From the NCBI RefSeq assembly GCF_000247695.1, contig NW_004624804.1, forward strand, positions 8,955,820-9,019,819: a stretch of DNA of 64,000 nucleotides. The letters are read 5' to 3'. Under the pieces are notes generated by a model. The model did no database searches, was not told where the DNA came from, and saw only the letters and a list, made by a program, of their open reading frames with translations. This document shows positions 48,601 through 54,832 of the stretch, in pieces. How positions within the stretch are numbered: position 1 is the stretch's first letter; every line of letters begins with the position of its first letter. This stretch comes from Heterocephalus glaber (lineage: Eukaryota; Chordata; Mammalia; Rodentia; Bathyergidae). The translations under genes were made by a program, and so were the position numbers.

Positions 48601-51600
48601 GTGGCACACCGTGAGGGACAGTGAGTGCTTACTGACAGCGTTGTGTGGTTCTTATGGTTACTCTTCCTTCACCCCCCACTCCCACAAGGCCCAGGAGACA
48701 GCAGAATTCCTGGACCCAGTTCCAGCAGCCAGTTCAGGACCCAGAAGAAGGGGGCGCTGGGCTCAGCCAGGTGTGCAGCTGAGTGTTCGCTCCATGCTAG
48801 ACCTGCGGCAGCTGGAGACTCTGGCCCCAAGCCCCCAGAGGCCCAGCCAGGACTCACTGGCCACGCCCCCATCTGGGCCTGGGAAACATGCCCAGCAGGC
48901 CCCCGAGGCCTCATGTGCCACCCAGGTGAGCTAGCTTTCTCAGCTCTCTGGAGATGTCCAAGGAGCCTCAGCCAGCCTTCTACCAACAGCTGAGGCCTGA
49001 GCCTGGGCCCGGCGGTGCTTGCTCTGTCGGTCCCTGTGATGCATGGGTCACCTGATGCCGGCTAGGCTGTGTTATTGGTGTTGGAGTGGGCAGACAAAGG
49101 GCTGGGGTAGAGGGGCAAAGGTGGCCCTTGCCCTGGCCTGGGTTTCTGGGATGATTCTTGCTGTTAAGTGGGGCTAGAGGCTGGCAGTTCAGAGTGCTAA
49201 TTTAGTTATTCTGGAAGCTCAGGGTCAGTGAATGTCCGGCCTAGCGTCCTGGTCTCTTTCCACAGAGCTGAAGTATTAAAGCTTCCCCAGAATCAGTGCA
49301 TACCAAACCCTTGCCCACCCCCATGTCTCCCCAGGGCCCTCTTCTCATGTCCCTCTGTGTGTTCCCAGAGTGCAAAGTCTGCTCGGCTTCAGGTTTCCCA
49401 GCCCTGTTCCTGCCCCCGCATTATCCAGTTGTTGTCACAAGAGGAAGGGGTCTTCGCCCAAGATCTGGAGCCTGCACCCACTGAAGATGGAATTGTGTAC
49501 CCGGAGCCTAGTGAAAGCCCCATGATGGATAGCAGGCAAGGGAGCTGCCCTGGCCAGGCCTCCTGGGGCCCCACAGCTGCCTCCCCTTTTGAGTGTTTTT
49601 CGGCGGGGAGAAGGCTGGTCCCCAGCAGCTTAGGGCTTGCTCACCGCTCACTGCCATCTTCTCCCTAGTCCTGCTTGCAGGCAGGAGTCTAGCAGGCTGC
49701 TGCTCTGGTCTGATCACGGTCTTTTCCCCCTGCTGGCCTTCCCAGCAATGAGTTCCAGGTGCAGGCCCCGACCCGAGGAACCCGGGGAAGAGTCTACCCA
49801 GGCAGCAGGGGCTCAGAAAAGCACAGCCCTGATAGTGCCTGCTCTGTGGATTATAGCAGCAGCCGCCTTTCCAGCCCTGAGCACCCCAATGAAGGTGAGG
49901 CTGCAGCCTGGTGGGAGGGGCCAGTTGCCTGAAGTGGGGAGGAAGCCGTGGTGACAGTTGCAGTGTGATGCCTCTCCCTTCCCACATCCAGACTCTGAGA
50001 GCACAGAGCCCCTGAGTGTGGATGGCATCTCCTCAGACCTGGAAGAGCCAGCTGAGGGTGATGAAGAAGAGGAAGAAGAGGAGGGAGGCAGTGGCCCCTG
50101 TGGACTCCCTGAAGACAGCCCCCGTACCCCGGATCAGGAGCAGTTCTTAAAACAGCACTTTGAGACTCTGGCCAATGGGGCTGCTCCAGGTGTGGCCAGA
50201 GGGTCGGCGTTCAGTCAGTGCAGTCTGCCCCTCCCCTCCCCTCCTTGCCCAGCGGAGAGAGAGGGGCAGGCAGCGCCTTGGGGTTTCCTTCTCGAGGAGG
50301 CAGAACCTAGGCCAAGGGCTTGGCTTCTGCCTCAATTCATGATCTCCTGACTCTGGCAGGAGGCCCAGTGCGAGTCACAGAGAGGACGGAGTCTCGGAGC
50401 ATCTCTTCCCGATTCCTCTTGCAAGTGCAGACACCCCCACTCAGGTATGGAGCCCCGTCCCCACAGCAGCTCGGCTCCACTGACCTCCCAGTGCTTCTGC
50501 CCCTGCCCTTCCTAGTGGCGGCCTGGCACCGACCCTTTCTGGCTTTGTGCCTGTCCTCTCTCCTAGTGCCTCGCTGGTGCTTTGTTAGCAGCTCACTCTT
50601 CATGGGAGGAGTGCTGAGCTTTTCCCATATGTCCTCCCTTCAGGGAACCGTTCCCATCCTCTTCGAGCCTGGCAGTGATGTCAAGACCTGTCCAGGTGCC
50701 ACAGGTATCTGGTGAGCAGCTGAGAAGCAGTGGTGCCAGTCCCCTGGGAGCACACCTGGAGGTGGAACCATCCTCTGGCAACCCTGGTCCCCACCAGGCA
50801 GCTCCTGTGCTCTTGCCACGCCGCCGTCACAGCCCAGACAGTAGCTGGGTCCCCAAGAGAGTGGCTACACCCAGCCCCTCAGCTGGACTCCTGAAAGCCC
50901 AGTCTGTGCACAGTCTGATGCCACAGGGTGAGGAGCCTGGAAGGCTCAGCTCGAGGGAGTGGGGAGCGTGGGAGGCATGGCAGGCAAGGCAGAGTGGGCC
51001 TGGCACGGGCCTGGAGTGGGGACGTGCAAGGTGACAGCTGCTCCCTGCCTATGTCTCTTCTCTGCAGATGAGGTACCTGCACTGGGGCCCCTGTTCTCGC
51101 GGGAGATGGAGACCCTGCCCCAGGATGATGGGCGTCCATCTCGGGCACACTCCTTCCAGAGCCCCACCACCAGTTCTATGGCCAAGATGGCCCGCAGTGT
51201 TTCTGTTGGGGAGAACCTGGGCCTAGCAGCTGAACCTCAAGTTCCTGCTCCACTGCAAGTCTTACCACTCAGCAAGCTGACCCTGCCCAGCCGGTCTCAC
51301 CTGGTCCTGGACATCCCCAAACCACTGCCTGACCGCCCTACCCTGGCCACATTCTCACCTGTAACCCAGGGCCGGGCCCCTGGTGAAACAGAGCAGCCTG
51401 GCTCCCTAGCAGGCCTAGGAAAGGCTCACAGTCCAGCTGAGAGGCAGGCCTGTGTGGGGGAGGGTACCACCCCCAAGCCTAGGACAGAATGCCAGGCTCA
51501 TCTTGGGCCCAGCAGCCCTGGTGCTCAGCGACTGCCAGTCAGCAGCTTCCTCCGAGGCCCTGAGAACTTGCAGCCCCCACCCCCCGAGAAGACTCCCCAC

Positions 51601-52934
51601 CCTATGGAATGCACCAGGCCAGGGGCAGCCCTGAGCCGGGACTCAGGTGTGCACAGCTCCATAGCTCCCATCTCCTGCTTCATCCTTCTCCCTGTCTGTC
51701 GGCCACCCTCTGGCTACATCCCATTTCTGTGCGTCTAGCCTCTGGCGTTTTCGTGCTGTTTGTTCCTGTCTCAGTCCATAAGTCACACCCCTGATGGTGA
51801 GACATTCCTGCCAACCCTCATGATCTTGTGACCCACCTACCCCTGCAGTGCCTTCTGGATTCTGGGTCTGGGTCTGGCTCTATCCTCTGGACCTTGTTTG
51901 TGTGCTGCTGGGGGGGGGGCAGCGGTTAGAAGGGAAGGGGGTCAGAGGACTAAGGGGTGGGGTGCAGTTCTGAAGGGTAGGCCTCTCCTGCTCTGAGTGC
52001 CCCTGGGTGGGGAGGCCTGATGGAAGCTGCTGAGCCTCACTGAGCTATGTCTGTCCCCCTCAGAACCAGCTATGAGCCTGGAGCAGTGTGAACAACTTGT
52101 GGCCGAGCTCCGAGGGAAAGTGCACCAGGCTGTGGGGCTTTACCACTTGGTGAGTGTTGGCACCAGCTGGCAGGGAGATGGAGCATGAGTAGTGCTGAGT
52201 GTGGGGCAGCTGAGTGTCTAGGGTGATACTGCTGGAGCACTCAGAAGCGCCCTGCATGGAGAAAGTGGGCGGAGCTAGAGGCTAAGCCAAGCCTGCTGAA
52301 CCAGGCACCCACCGGTGAAGCATGGGGACCTTAGACTGGAGGCTGGGCATGGAATGACCATGTCCTCATTTGTGCCTATTGTCCCAGTGCAAGTACTGTC
52401 TTTTTCATATCCAAAAATTATTTGGCCACGCTAGGCATAGGAGACAGGCAAGGGTCCATACTGTGAAAGAGAAAGTGAAGCCTGTGCAAGCTATCATGAG
52501 GGGTGGCTGGCAAGCTATAGATGTCTTGTAATCTGAAAGGATTCTCCTCTGGATACCCTCCAGAGTCTGAACGAGCCCCACAGTCCCTGGTCATCCTGGC
52601 TGATCTTGGAAGCGGGGAATTCCCAGCCAGTCACTTCTGGGGCAGGCTGCAGCCAGTAGGGCTGTGGACCAGCCCTCCAGGATCCTCCAACTCACCTCTG
52701 TTGCAGGTGGCTGGTTGCAAGACACCCTCAGCGGAACAGAGTCGAATCACTCGGCTCCTCAGAGACACCTTCTCTTCGGTTCGGCAGGAGCTAGAGGGCC
52801 TGGCTGGGACTGCGCTGTCCAGCCCAGGCAGCAGCCCTGGGGCTGTGGGAGCCGAGCAAACACAGGCCCTGCTGGAGCAGTACTCAGAGCTGTTGCTTCG
52901 AGCCGTGGAGCGGCGCATGGAACGCAAACTCTGA
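5136..52934 (+). CDS. MAPKBP1: MAPKBP1, mitogen-activated protein kinase-binding protein 1 (31 coding exons, 1504 aa)
   Basis: WD40 scaffold that binds JNK and modulates NF-kB/NOD2 signalling; paralogue of WDR62. Recessive human mutations cause nephronophthisis type 20. The protein is cytoplasmic and found at spindle poles. Joining exons 5136-5249, 30047-30138, 38661-38723, 38914-38971, 39650-39820, 40333-40470, 40686-40868, 41070-41087, 41391-41551, 42428-42617, 43533-43679, 43895-44070, 45398-45489, 45731-45856, 46137-46207, 46364-46485, 46757-46832, 46941-47052, 47227-47290, 47519-47653, 47799-47935, 48110-48165, 48689-48925, 49369-49535, 49746-49894, 49992-50189, 50360-50444, 50644-50927, 51068-51646, 52064-52149 and 52707-52934 gives 4515 nt in one frame with a single stop. 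Residues about 80-745 form the WD40 propellers, then a Pro/Ser-rich acidic tail and a C-terminal helix. The product matches remembered human MAPKBP1 (about 1.51 kaa) almost throughout. Start: two adjacent ATGs at 5133 and 5136; the second has A at -3 and G at +4 and gives the usual MAVEG N-terminus. Confidence 0.96.
6391..6525 (-). mobile_element. Old 7SL-derived (B1-like) monomer, minus strand
   Basis: T-run followed by AGGGTCTCACTATATTGCC and, later, CTACCATGCCTGGC; diverged. Confidence 0.7.
8149..8236 (-). mobile_element. ID-like SINE with 16-bp near-perfect target duplication
   Basis: GGTACC subfamily copy. The flanks GAGAACTGCTATTTTT (8133-8148) and GAGAGCTGCTATTTTT (8237-8252) differ at one base. 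Confidence 0.92.
8512..8876 (-). mobile_element. 5'-truncated L1 3' UTR insertion with 18-bp target duplication
   Basis: On the minus strand it ends in an A-rich tail of AATAAA-like units and carries the G-rich polypurine tract typical of L1 3' UTRs. The perfect 18-bp duplication ATTACACTGATTATCTTT lies at 8494-8511 and 8877-8894. No ORF2 sequence is present. Confidence 0.85.
9602..9728 (-). mobile_element. B1 SINE, minus strand
   Basis: GTT-rich tail, then GAGACAGCGTCTCACTATG through to the reverse complement of the B1 head (CACGCCCGGC). Confidence 0.85.
9729..9965. mobile_element. MER5A-like hAT remnant split by an ID insertion
   Basis: The flanks of the ID copy together resemble the MER5A core (GGTCCCATCC ... 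GAATCAGAACCCCTGGGGGT ... CGAACCCCTG). Diverged, family call moderate. Confidence 0.5.
9753..9846 (+). mobile_element. ID-like SINE
   Basis: GGATTTAGCTCAGGGGTTG ... GAGTTCGATCCCTG followed by an A-rich tail. Confidence 0.88.
10041..10196 (+). mobile_element. B1 SINE with 16-bp target duplication
   Basis: B1 head GGGCCTGGTGGTGCC, internal duplication, and GAAA-rich tail. The duplication GAAAGTATATCAAGCT is at 10025-10040 and 10197-10212. Confidence 0.92.
10498..10895 (-). mobile_element. Solo LTR of a class II (ERVK-like) endogenous retrovirus
   Basis: 398-bp unit beginning TGTG and ending CACA, flanked by the perfect 6-bp duplication CTCCTG at 10492-10497 and 10896-10901. On the minus strand it has a TATATAAA box followed closely by an AATAAA poly(A) signal, the usual U3/R order. 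A 6-bp duplication is characteristic of class II elements. No gag, pol or env sequence adjoins it, so it is a solo LTR left by LTR-LTR recombination. It has no coding capacity. Confidence 0.85.
11417..11498 (-). mobile_element. ID-like SINE with 15-bp target duplication
   Basis: GGTACT-type body. The duplication CCTGCCAGTATTTTT is at 11402-11416 and 11499-11513. Confidence 0.92.
12111..12237 (-). mobile_element. B1 SINE, minus strand
   Basis: GAGACAGAGTCATGCTATGT ... GCCACTATACCTGGC, with AGGGTTG on both flanks. Confidence 0.85.
12547..12620 (-). mobile_element. ID SINE, 5'-truncated, with 11-bp target duplication
   Basis: Body stops after GGCAGGCAGCAGCA. The duplication TATCTCTTCTT is at 12536-12546 and 12621-12631. 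Confidence 0.88.
12934..13157 (-). mobile_element. Serial nest of three ID SINE copies
   Basis: Two full ID units (about 12949-13022 and 13041-13117) and one truncated unit (about 13130-13157), all minus strand, share one outer 17-bp duplication (TGTCCAATGTTCTTTTA at 12917-12933 and 13158-13174). AAAC followed by T-runs recurs at each internal joint, which suggests successive insertions into one A-tail. Confidence 0.85.
13205..13437 (-). mobile_element. B1-dID dimeric SINE, minus strand (old)
   Basis: An ID-type half (AGAATTGAACCCAGGCCTTG) is followed by a B1-type half ending CCACTGTACCTGGC. Confidence 0.65.
13590..13870 (-). mobile_element. MIR element, antisense
   Basis: Core CCCCATTTTGTGGATGCGGAAACTG and GGTGGCGGAACTGGAATTC match the MIR reverse complement; flanking ATTTATCAAGC...TTTACATATATTATTGCA also fits. 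Confidence 0.75.
15297..15327. repeat. (TG)n microsatellite
   Basis: About 15 uninterrupted TG units, then TTTGCGCTTG. Confidence 0.95.
16144..16232 (+). mobile_element. ID-like SINE with 13-bp target duplication
   Basis: GGGAATTTAGCTCAGTGGTT ... CCCTGGTACC plus A-rich tail. CAAAACTAAAGCT (16131-16143) and CAAAACTAGAGCT (16233-16245) flank it. Confidence 0.9.
16275..16865 (+). mobile_element. Ancient L1 3' end
   Basis: Contains diverged L1 tail landmarks: TTTTTGACCCAGCAGTTATA, TTCATAATAGTGAAA, GGTTATCTCAGGGAG, and a terminal ACAATGAGCCTGTATTATTT followed by ACAATAAA. No intact ORF. Confidence 0.65.
17147..17348 (-). mobile_element. B1-dID dimeric SINE, minus strand
   Basis: ID half GCTGGGGATTGAACCCAGGG, A/T-rich linker, then B1 half ending CACTACTGTGCCTGGC. 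Confidence 0.8.
17651..17730 (+). mobile_element. Old ID SINE of canonical type
   Basis: GAGCTGGGGATGTAATTCAG, then GGTAGAGCACTTGCCTA; this lacks the TTTAGCTC/GCCGCCTGCC changes of the younger subfamily. Confidence 0.75.
17740..18330. mobile_element. Old mammalian interspersed repeat (family not assigned)
   Basis: Segments such as CATTTAAACCCGTCCTTGAAGG and GAAAGGAAGGGCTTTTTGG resemble a repeat that recurs near 26110, 34215, 35405 and 57545. Strongly diverged; I could not assign a family name. Confidence 0.35.
19090..19250 (-). mobile_element. B1 SINE, minus strand
   Basis: T-run, GAGACAGGGTCTCGCTATAT, duplicated GGCTGGCC/GGCTGACC block, ending CACCACGCCCAGC. Confidence 0.85.
19420..19550 (-). 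mobile_element. Old 7SL-derived monomer, minus strand
   Basis: GAGACAGGCTCTCAGTATGT ... CACCATGCCCACC; diverged and without an evident internal duplication. Confidence 0.65.
19645..19792 (+). mobile_element. B1 SINE
   Basis: GCTGGGTCTGGTGGCTCACA ... duplicated AAGGCCAGC/AAGACCAGC block ... AAACAAA tail, with ACATTCTGG on both flanks. Confidence 0.88.
19855..20010 (+). mobile_element. MIR element
   Basis: GGAAGCAGACAGCCCGGGTC, ATTCTGGTTCTGTTACTACT and CTTCATCTATAAGATGGGCA follow the MIR core order. Confidence 0.7.
20240..20347 (-). mobile_element. 7SL-derived SINE fragment, minus strand
   Basis: GCCCAGGCTGGCCTCCAACTC ... CAGCCTCCCAAGTACC; ends are decayed. Confidence 0.6.
21466..21498. repeat. 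(CA)n microsatellite
   Basis: About 16 uninterrupted CA units. Confidence 0.95.
21610..21790 (-). mobile_element. B1-dID dimeric SINE, minus strand
   Basis: ID half CTGGGATTGATCCCAGGG, linker TTATTTTTTATTTTGAGACA, then B1 half ending ATCACAGGCCTGCAGC. Confidence 0.78.
21950..22520. mobile_element. Ancient mammalian repeat (family not assigned)
   Basis: CTAACTGGTCTCCCTGCCTG, TTCCATGGCTTGCCTGAG and TTCAGGATCCTACCTGATCT follow, in order, a widespread C/T-rich mammalian repeat. Several short open frames here are incidental. Confidence 0.45.
22650..22820 (+). mobile_element. B1-dID dimeric SINE (truncated right half)
   Basis: B1 half CAGGTGTGGTAGTGCC ... T/A linker ... GAGCCAGAGATGGAGCTCAG, then an A-rich tail. 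Confidence 0.75.
24423..24560 (-). mobile_element. B1 SINE, minus strand
   Basis: GAGATGGGCTCACTATGTAG ... duplicated CTGGCC/CTGGTT block ... CACCATACCTAGC. Confidence 0.85.
24583..24640 (-). mobile_element. ID SINE, internally shortened, minus strand
   Basis: T-run, TACCAAGGATGAATGCTGTG, GAGCTACATCCCTGACC; TGTTACTTTTA occurs on both sides of the B1-ID pair region. Confidence 0.7.
24690..24885 (+). mobile_element. B1-dID dimeric SINE
   Basis: B1 half CCAGGCATGTTGGTACACG, AATTAAAA linker, ID half GGGGCTGGAGCTCAGTG ending TTAGTACTG plus A-tail; TTCCATTGT on both flanks. Confidence 0.85.
24997..25155 (+). mobile_element. B1 SINE (near-consensus)
   Basis: CCGGGTGTGGTAGCACATGCC with clear internal duplication (CAGGCCAGCCTGGGCTACAT and AAGGCCAGCCTGAACTACAT); AAAAAGTTAAAAA on both flanks. 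Confidence 0.92.
25358..25545 (+). mobile_element. B1-dID-type SINE
   Basis: B1 half GCCATACACAGTGGTAAGCC ... TGTCTCAAAAGG, A-linker, then a decayed ID-like half ending near 25540; AAGTG(A/T)CATGT flanks it. Confidence 0.65.
25554..25655 (+). mobile_element. ID-like SINE with 16-bp target duplication
   Basis: GGGCCCGGGATTTAGCTCAG ... CCCCGGCACC plus A-rich tail. The duplication, an A-run plus GTGTCATGT, is at 25538-25553 and 25656-25671. Confidence 0.9.
26110..26700. mobile_element. Old mammalian interspersed repeat split by a B1
   Basis: TTCATTTATTCATCAGTGTG, AAGTGCCTACACTAGGCTGT and, after the B1, AGCCACTGGAGGGTTTTGAG, then CAGAGGGCTAAAATGATCTC follow the order of one widespread old repeat. 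Family name not assigned. Confidence 0.5.
26325..26460 (+). mobile_element. B1 SINE
   Basis: AGCTGGGTGTGGTGGTGTAC ... AGGCCAGCCTGGGCTACATA ... AAAACAAAACTAAAA tail. Confidence 0.88.
28302..28505 (+). mobile_element. B1-dID dimeric SINE
   Basis: B1 half CTGGCCGCAAGGTGCATGCC, AAAATAAAAAC linker, ID half GGCTAAGAATATAATTAATT ... TCCCTAGTACTG plus A-tail. Confidence 0.82.
30047..30138 (+). CDS. MAPKBP1: MAPKBP1 coding exon 2 (residues 39-69)
   Basis: 92-nt exon with a strong pyrimidine-rich acceptor and a GTAAGT donor, isolated between introns of 24.8 and 8.5 kb. It encodes [19 protein letters not shown] and the start of the first WD40 blade, ending in phase 2 inside a glycine codon completed at 38661. 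Confidence 0.95.
30482..30562 (+). mobile_element. ID SINE (old)
   Basis: GGGCTTGGGATGTAGCTCAG ... GCTTTGATCCCCAGG. Confidence 0.75.
30645..30862 (+). mobile_element. B1-dID dimeric SINE
   Basis: B1 half CCAGTGCAGTGGCATGCACA, AAAATAAATA linker, ID half GGTAGAGCACTTTCCTAGCA ... AGCACTGC plus A-tail. Confidence 0.82.
30978..31335 (-). mobile_element. Unidentified retroposed insert inside the L1 fossil
   Basis: About 358 bp flanked by ACTAATCTATTTT (30965-30977) and ATTAATCTACTTT (31336-31348), copies of one L1 segment that should occur once. On the minus strand it ends in an A-rich stretch. I do not recognise the inserted sequence. Confidence 0.55.
31978..32120 (-). mobile_element. B1 SINE, minus strand
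   Basis: T-run, GGTGTCTTGCTTTGTGG, duplicated GGTGGCCTTGAACTC/GGCTGGCCTTGAACTT block, ending CACTACCACGCCAGG. Confidence 0.85.
32130..32211 (-). mobile_element. ID-like SINE, minus strand
   Basis: GGACCGGGGATGGAACTCAG ... CACTGAGCTAAATCCCTGGC; CAGGT(T/C)C flanks it. Confidence 0.85.
32215..32345 (-). mobile_element. MIR element, antisense
   Basis: AGCATTTTGCACAAACTGTT, GTTGATACTGTTATCACGCTC and ACGAGGAAACAGCTTCAAGA follow the MIR reverse complement. Confidence 0.65.
33535..33623 (-). mobile_element. ID-like SINE with 9-bp target duplication
   Basis: GGTACTGGGGATTGAACTCAG ... GCTAAATCCCTAGCC; ACCTGTCAC at 33526-33534 and 33624-33632. Confidence 0.9.
34215..34460. mobile_element. Old mammalian interspersed repeat (family not assigned)
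   Basis: CATTCATTCGTTTGTTCAGC, AACACCAGGGGTATAGCAGT and AATAAGCCAGGGAGACAGAA resemble the copies at 26110 and 57545. Confidence 0.45.
34722..34912 (+). mobile_element. B1-dID dimeric SINE
   Basis: B1 half GGGCTTGGTGACACACCTGT, AAAATAAAAAATAAAAA linker, ID half GGCTTGGGATGTAGCTCAGT ... CCCAGTACC. Confidence 0.83.
35098..35260 (-). mobile_element. MIR element, antisense
   Basis: CAATTCTCACAGTTCTGTGA, GGTACAGGTGAGAAAATTGT and the following GTGG/GAGA motifs fit a diverged MIR reverse complement. Confidence 0.6.
35405..35660. mobile_element. Old mammalian interspersed repeat (family not assigned)
   Basis: TTTGAGTGCCTGCCTTCTAG, GTAAACAACACATACAAAAA and TTCACAGAGCTGGCAATGTA resemble the same old repeat as at 26110; diverged. 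Confidence 0.4.
36243..36330 (-). mobile_element. ID-like SINE with 15-bp near-perfect target duplication
   Basis: TTTATTTATT-rich tail, TGTACCGGGGATCAAACTCA ... GCTACATCCCCAGCC; AG(C/T)ATCTGCCTTATT at 36228-36242 and 36331-36345. Confidence 0.9.
36580..36625. repeat. (CA)n microsatellite
   Basis: About 23 CA units, the longest microsatellite in the window. Confidence 0.95.
37347..37444 (+). mobile_element. ID-like SINE (near-consensus) with 16-bp target duplication
   Basis: GGGCCGGGGATTTAGCTCAG ... CCCCAGTACC plus A-tail; AAAGAAAACAGC(G/C)AGG at 37331-37346 and 37445-37460. Confidence 0.92.
38661..47653 (+). CDS. MAPKBP1: MAPKBP1 coding exons 3-20: tandem WD40 beta-propellers (residues 69-769)
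   Basis: Eighteen exons spread over 9 kb encode repeated WD40 blades. Typical signatures are visible: [84 protein letters not shown] and [19 protein letters not shown]62 and MAPKBP1 are predicted to fold as two linked propellers. The exons include an 18-nt micro-exon (41070-41087) and end in a basic helix rich in R and Q (about residues 735-755). At residue 127 the first WD dipeptide reads VWG where I recall VWD in human. Confidence 0.95.
39100..39275. mobile_element. MER5A-like hAT remnant in a MAPKBP1 intron
   Basis: Begins ACAGTGGTTCTTAAGAATGG and ends ACCTTGAAAACCACCGC, the inverted ends of MER5A, with TCAGAATCACCTGTCAAAGT inside. Confidence 0.7.
40160..40275 (-). mobile_element. B1-type SINE, minus strand
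   Basis: GAGACAGGGTGTCACTATGA ... GGTGCACCACCTACCTGG. It lies 57 bp upstream of the exon at 40333. Confidence 0.8.
41012..41034. repeat. (CT)n tract upstream of the 18-nt micro-exon
   Basis: CT microsatellite ending about 35 bp before the acceptor of exon 41070-41087, so it may form part of the polypyrimidine tract region. Confidence 0.9.
41831..41962 (+). mobile_element. B1 SINE
   Basis: GGTGGGCATGGTGGTGCACT ... AGCCAGCCTGGGCTACATAG ... AAAAAACAAAAG tail. Confidence 0.86.
42745..43112. mobile_element. Rodent interspersed repeat (family not assigned)
   Basis: Begins CTTAGTTACTTTCCTGTTGC, contains GGAGAGGTTTATTCCAGCTC, AGGCAGGGCGGCATGGCAG and AACCCCACCTATGCACTCG, and ends ATATTAACCATCATA. 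This is the order of a common rodent repeat whose class I cannot state with certainty. Confidence 0.6.
43150..43375 (+). mobile_element. MIR element
   Basis: CAGTGATCTTGAACAAGTTAC, TTTGGTTTCTTCAACTGTAA and GCCTGGTGCACAGTAGGTGC follow the MIR order. Confidence 0.75.
44339..44421 (-). mobile_element. ID-like SINE with 12-bp near-perfect target duplication
   Basis: Near-consensus GGTACCGGGGATCGAACTCG ... GCTAAATCCCTGGCC; TCTG(A/T)AACATTT at 44327-44338 and 44422-44433. Confidence 0.92.
44434..44468. repeat. (TTTC)n and poly(T) tract
   Basis: CTTT repeats followed by more than 20 T. Confidence 0.9.
44487..44606 (+). mobile_element. B1-type SINE
   Basis: AACCTGGGCATGGTGGTGCT ... GCAAGACCTTGTCT plus A-tail; possibly the left half of a B1-dID. 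Confidence 0.78.
44888..45178. mobile_element. Rodent interspersed repeat, second copy type
   Basis: GAGGTTTATTTGCCTCATAG, GAGCATGGCAGAAGAAGGC, AAAAGCCCCACTTCTGAACA and CTAGATCCAAACCATAACA occur in the order expected for a repeat related to that at 42745. Confidence 0.5.
47799..52934 (+). CDS. MAPKBP1: MAPKBP1 coding exons 21-31: disordered tail and C-terminal helix (residues 770-1504)
   Basis: These exons encode a Pro/Ser/Gly-rich tail without WD repeats. Two acidic runs stand out ([16 protein letters not shown] in exon 21 and [12 protein letters not shown] in exon 26), as does the conserved stretch [16 protein letters not shown]. The last two exons encode a helix-forming segment starting [17 protein letters not shown] and ending [10 protein letters not shown]. 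In WDR62/MAPKBP1 this region carries the JNK-docking and homodimerisation functions (family knowledge). The intron between 49536 and 49745 has a GC donor. The 579-nt exon 51068-51646 is the largest. The stop TGA is at 52932-52934. Confidence 0.93.
48440..48640 (+). mobile_element. MIR element
   Basis: CAGCTAAGAGCATGAACTCC, AAGAATGAGGATCGTAACAG and GTTGTGAGGATGAAGTGAAC are MIR core segments. Confidence 0.8.
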
Positions 52935-54108
52935 GCTCCAGAGCCAGACCCAAGTGAACACTCCCCATTCCAAACTGTGGTTCCTCCTCTACTCACTGTG
53001 ACCTGCGCGATGCTCAGAGTGGATGGAGGGGCCAGCACTCAGTGGGGAAGTAGCTTTCCCAGCTGCTCCTCATGGGGCCCTGTATTTATTAATTTATTTC
53101 CCTGACTGTGGCCTCAATTCCTTGGAACTCCTGCCTCCACAGCCCCTGCAGTGGCTCCTGGCAGGCAGAGGTCTTGAGTCTTTGTCATCTTGGTGCTGTG
53201 AACGGTAGGAGGGCAGCCTGCCCCATCTGAGAGATGCTGGGAAGGGCTGGCCCTCCCTTCTTAGAAGCCATTTCAAATTACTTCAGGGATCAGCTCATAC
53301 ACAGGGTACTCCATGGGGTAGAGGCGGGCAGTGATGTGGTACTCAGTGCCGCTAGCCAAAGGTGACCTTCACCTCTACCTCCACTCCCCTCACACAGCTG
53401 CACACTGCTGGCTCCCAGAGCAGGCTTATTTCTCCCAGCTTCTGGCAGCTCACAGAGGCTCAAAGAGGCACAGTGTCCCCAGCCATCAGGAGACTGGAGT
53501 TGGTATCAGGACCTGAGCCCCCACATTCCACTCCTGTCAGCTCCTGAGAGCCCCTCCCCTCCTGGCTGGGGCGGGCGGAGCCAGCTGTGGGATGTTGCTG
53601 CAGGACAGTAAAAACCCTCTGCTGGGCAGACACGAAGCTCTCGCCTCCTTTCCTCAGCCCCTTAGCCTTCCTTATTCTCCTGCCTCGGTCCCCAGCAGCG
53701 TGCCGAAACCCAGGGGCCACTGCCTTCTCACTGCATCCCAAATGACACGGTCAGAAGCTTGTGTGGGCTTCCCCTCATGCTTTAGCGGGGGCCAGTCTAC
53801 CTTCTTAGGACTTTGGCCACGGATGAAATCAGCCCCCCCCCCCAGCTGTGTGCTCATCACCGGAGTACTCGGCTGGCTTGTGTGCCTGGGCTCCCCCTCA
53901 CTTTCTGCCTCAGCCTCACCACCCTGCCTGGCTTAGTGGAACCATCAAGGCACAGAAAGGAATGAAACAGTAAACCCAAAACATTGATTCTTGGTGTCTA
54001 CACCCAAGCTGCAACGTGGCCCGTGAACATCTACCTGGTCCTGGTAGAATGAATCTCCACAGAAGCAATGCTGGGAGGGAGGGAAGCATAGGGGCCAAGA
54101 GACACTCT

Positions 54109-54134
54109 GGCAGGTGGCAGGTGGCAGGTGGCAG
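54109..54134. repeat. Short tandem repeat (GGCAGGT)n in the MAPKBP1 3' UTR
   Basis: A seven-base unit repeated about three and a half times within the 3' UTR. Confidence 0.7.
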
Positions 54135-54826
54135 AAGGAAGTGGCAGAGGTGAGGGGGCAGTTGTTAAAGGGGCGGTTGTTAGTGATGAAGGGAAGGAGC
54201 GGGCATAGGCCCACAGGGTAGGACCAAGCAGCCAGCAGAGTTGGGGTGAAGAACGTGTCTCTGGGTCCCCCGCTTCCCTCTGCCCCACAACAGCAGGACC
54301 ACTGCAACCACAGGTTCAGGCTACACAAGCCTGCTAACGCTTGGGCAGCGCTGTAGGTAGATGCTGTGAAGAAACTGCCCCCGAGGGTGCCCTGAGCAGG
54401 CCGAAATCTGTCTCTGCCAACACCACCTGCATGGCCATGCTCAAATCCTGGACCCCAGACCTCTTTCGGCTGGGGGTGGAGCTCCCTACCAGCCACAGCC
54501 CACCAGAGTTAGGCGCGCAGGGCCAGGTGCTTAGTCTTCCACCAGGCTAGCGCTACGTTCCCGCTGCGGCTCGTGAGAAGGCAGTCGCCCTTCCCCTGCC
54601 CTCTGCCCGGCGCGGCTGGGGTACTGTGGCCGGCACCACGTCCCCTTGTGCATGTCTAAGGTCGTCGGCCGCCGCTGCCCTTGTCCAGACTCGCCCCGCC
54701 CGTCTTGAGAGCCCCTTATTTATAACTTTTATACTTTGTCTGGACTGTGGCGCCTGTCTCCTCTCCGGCTGTTCAGGGCGGGGACTGTTTTTAACGTGTC
54801 CGTTTGTACTGATGTATGAACTTGTC

Positions 54827-54832
54827 AATAAA
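54827..54832 (+). terminator. MAPKBP1: Poly(A) signal of MAPKBP1
   Basis: Canonical AATAAA preceded by CTTGTC and followed by a GT-rich region. It is the only canonical signal between the stop codon and the JMJD7 promoter. Confidence 0.8.
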
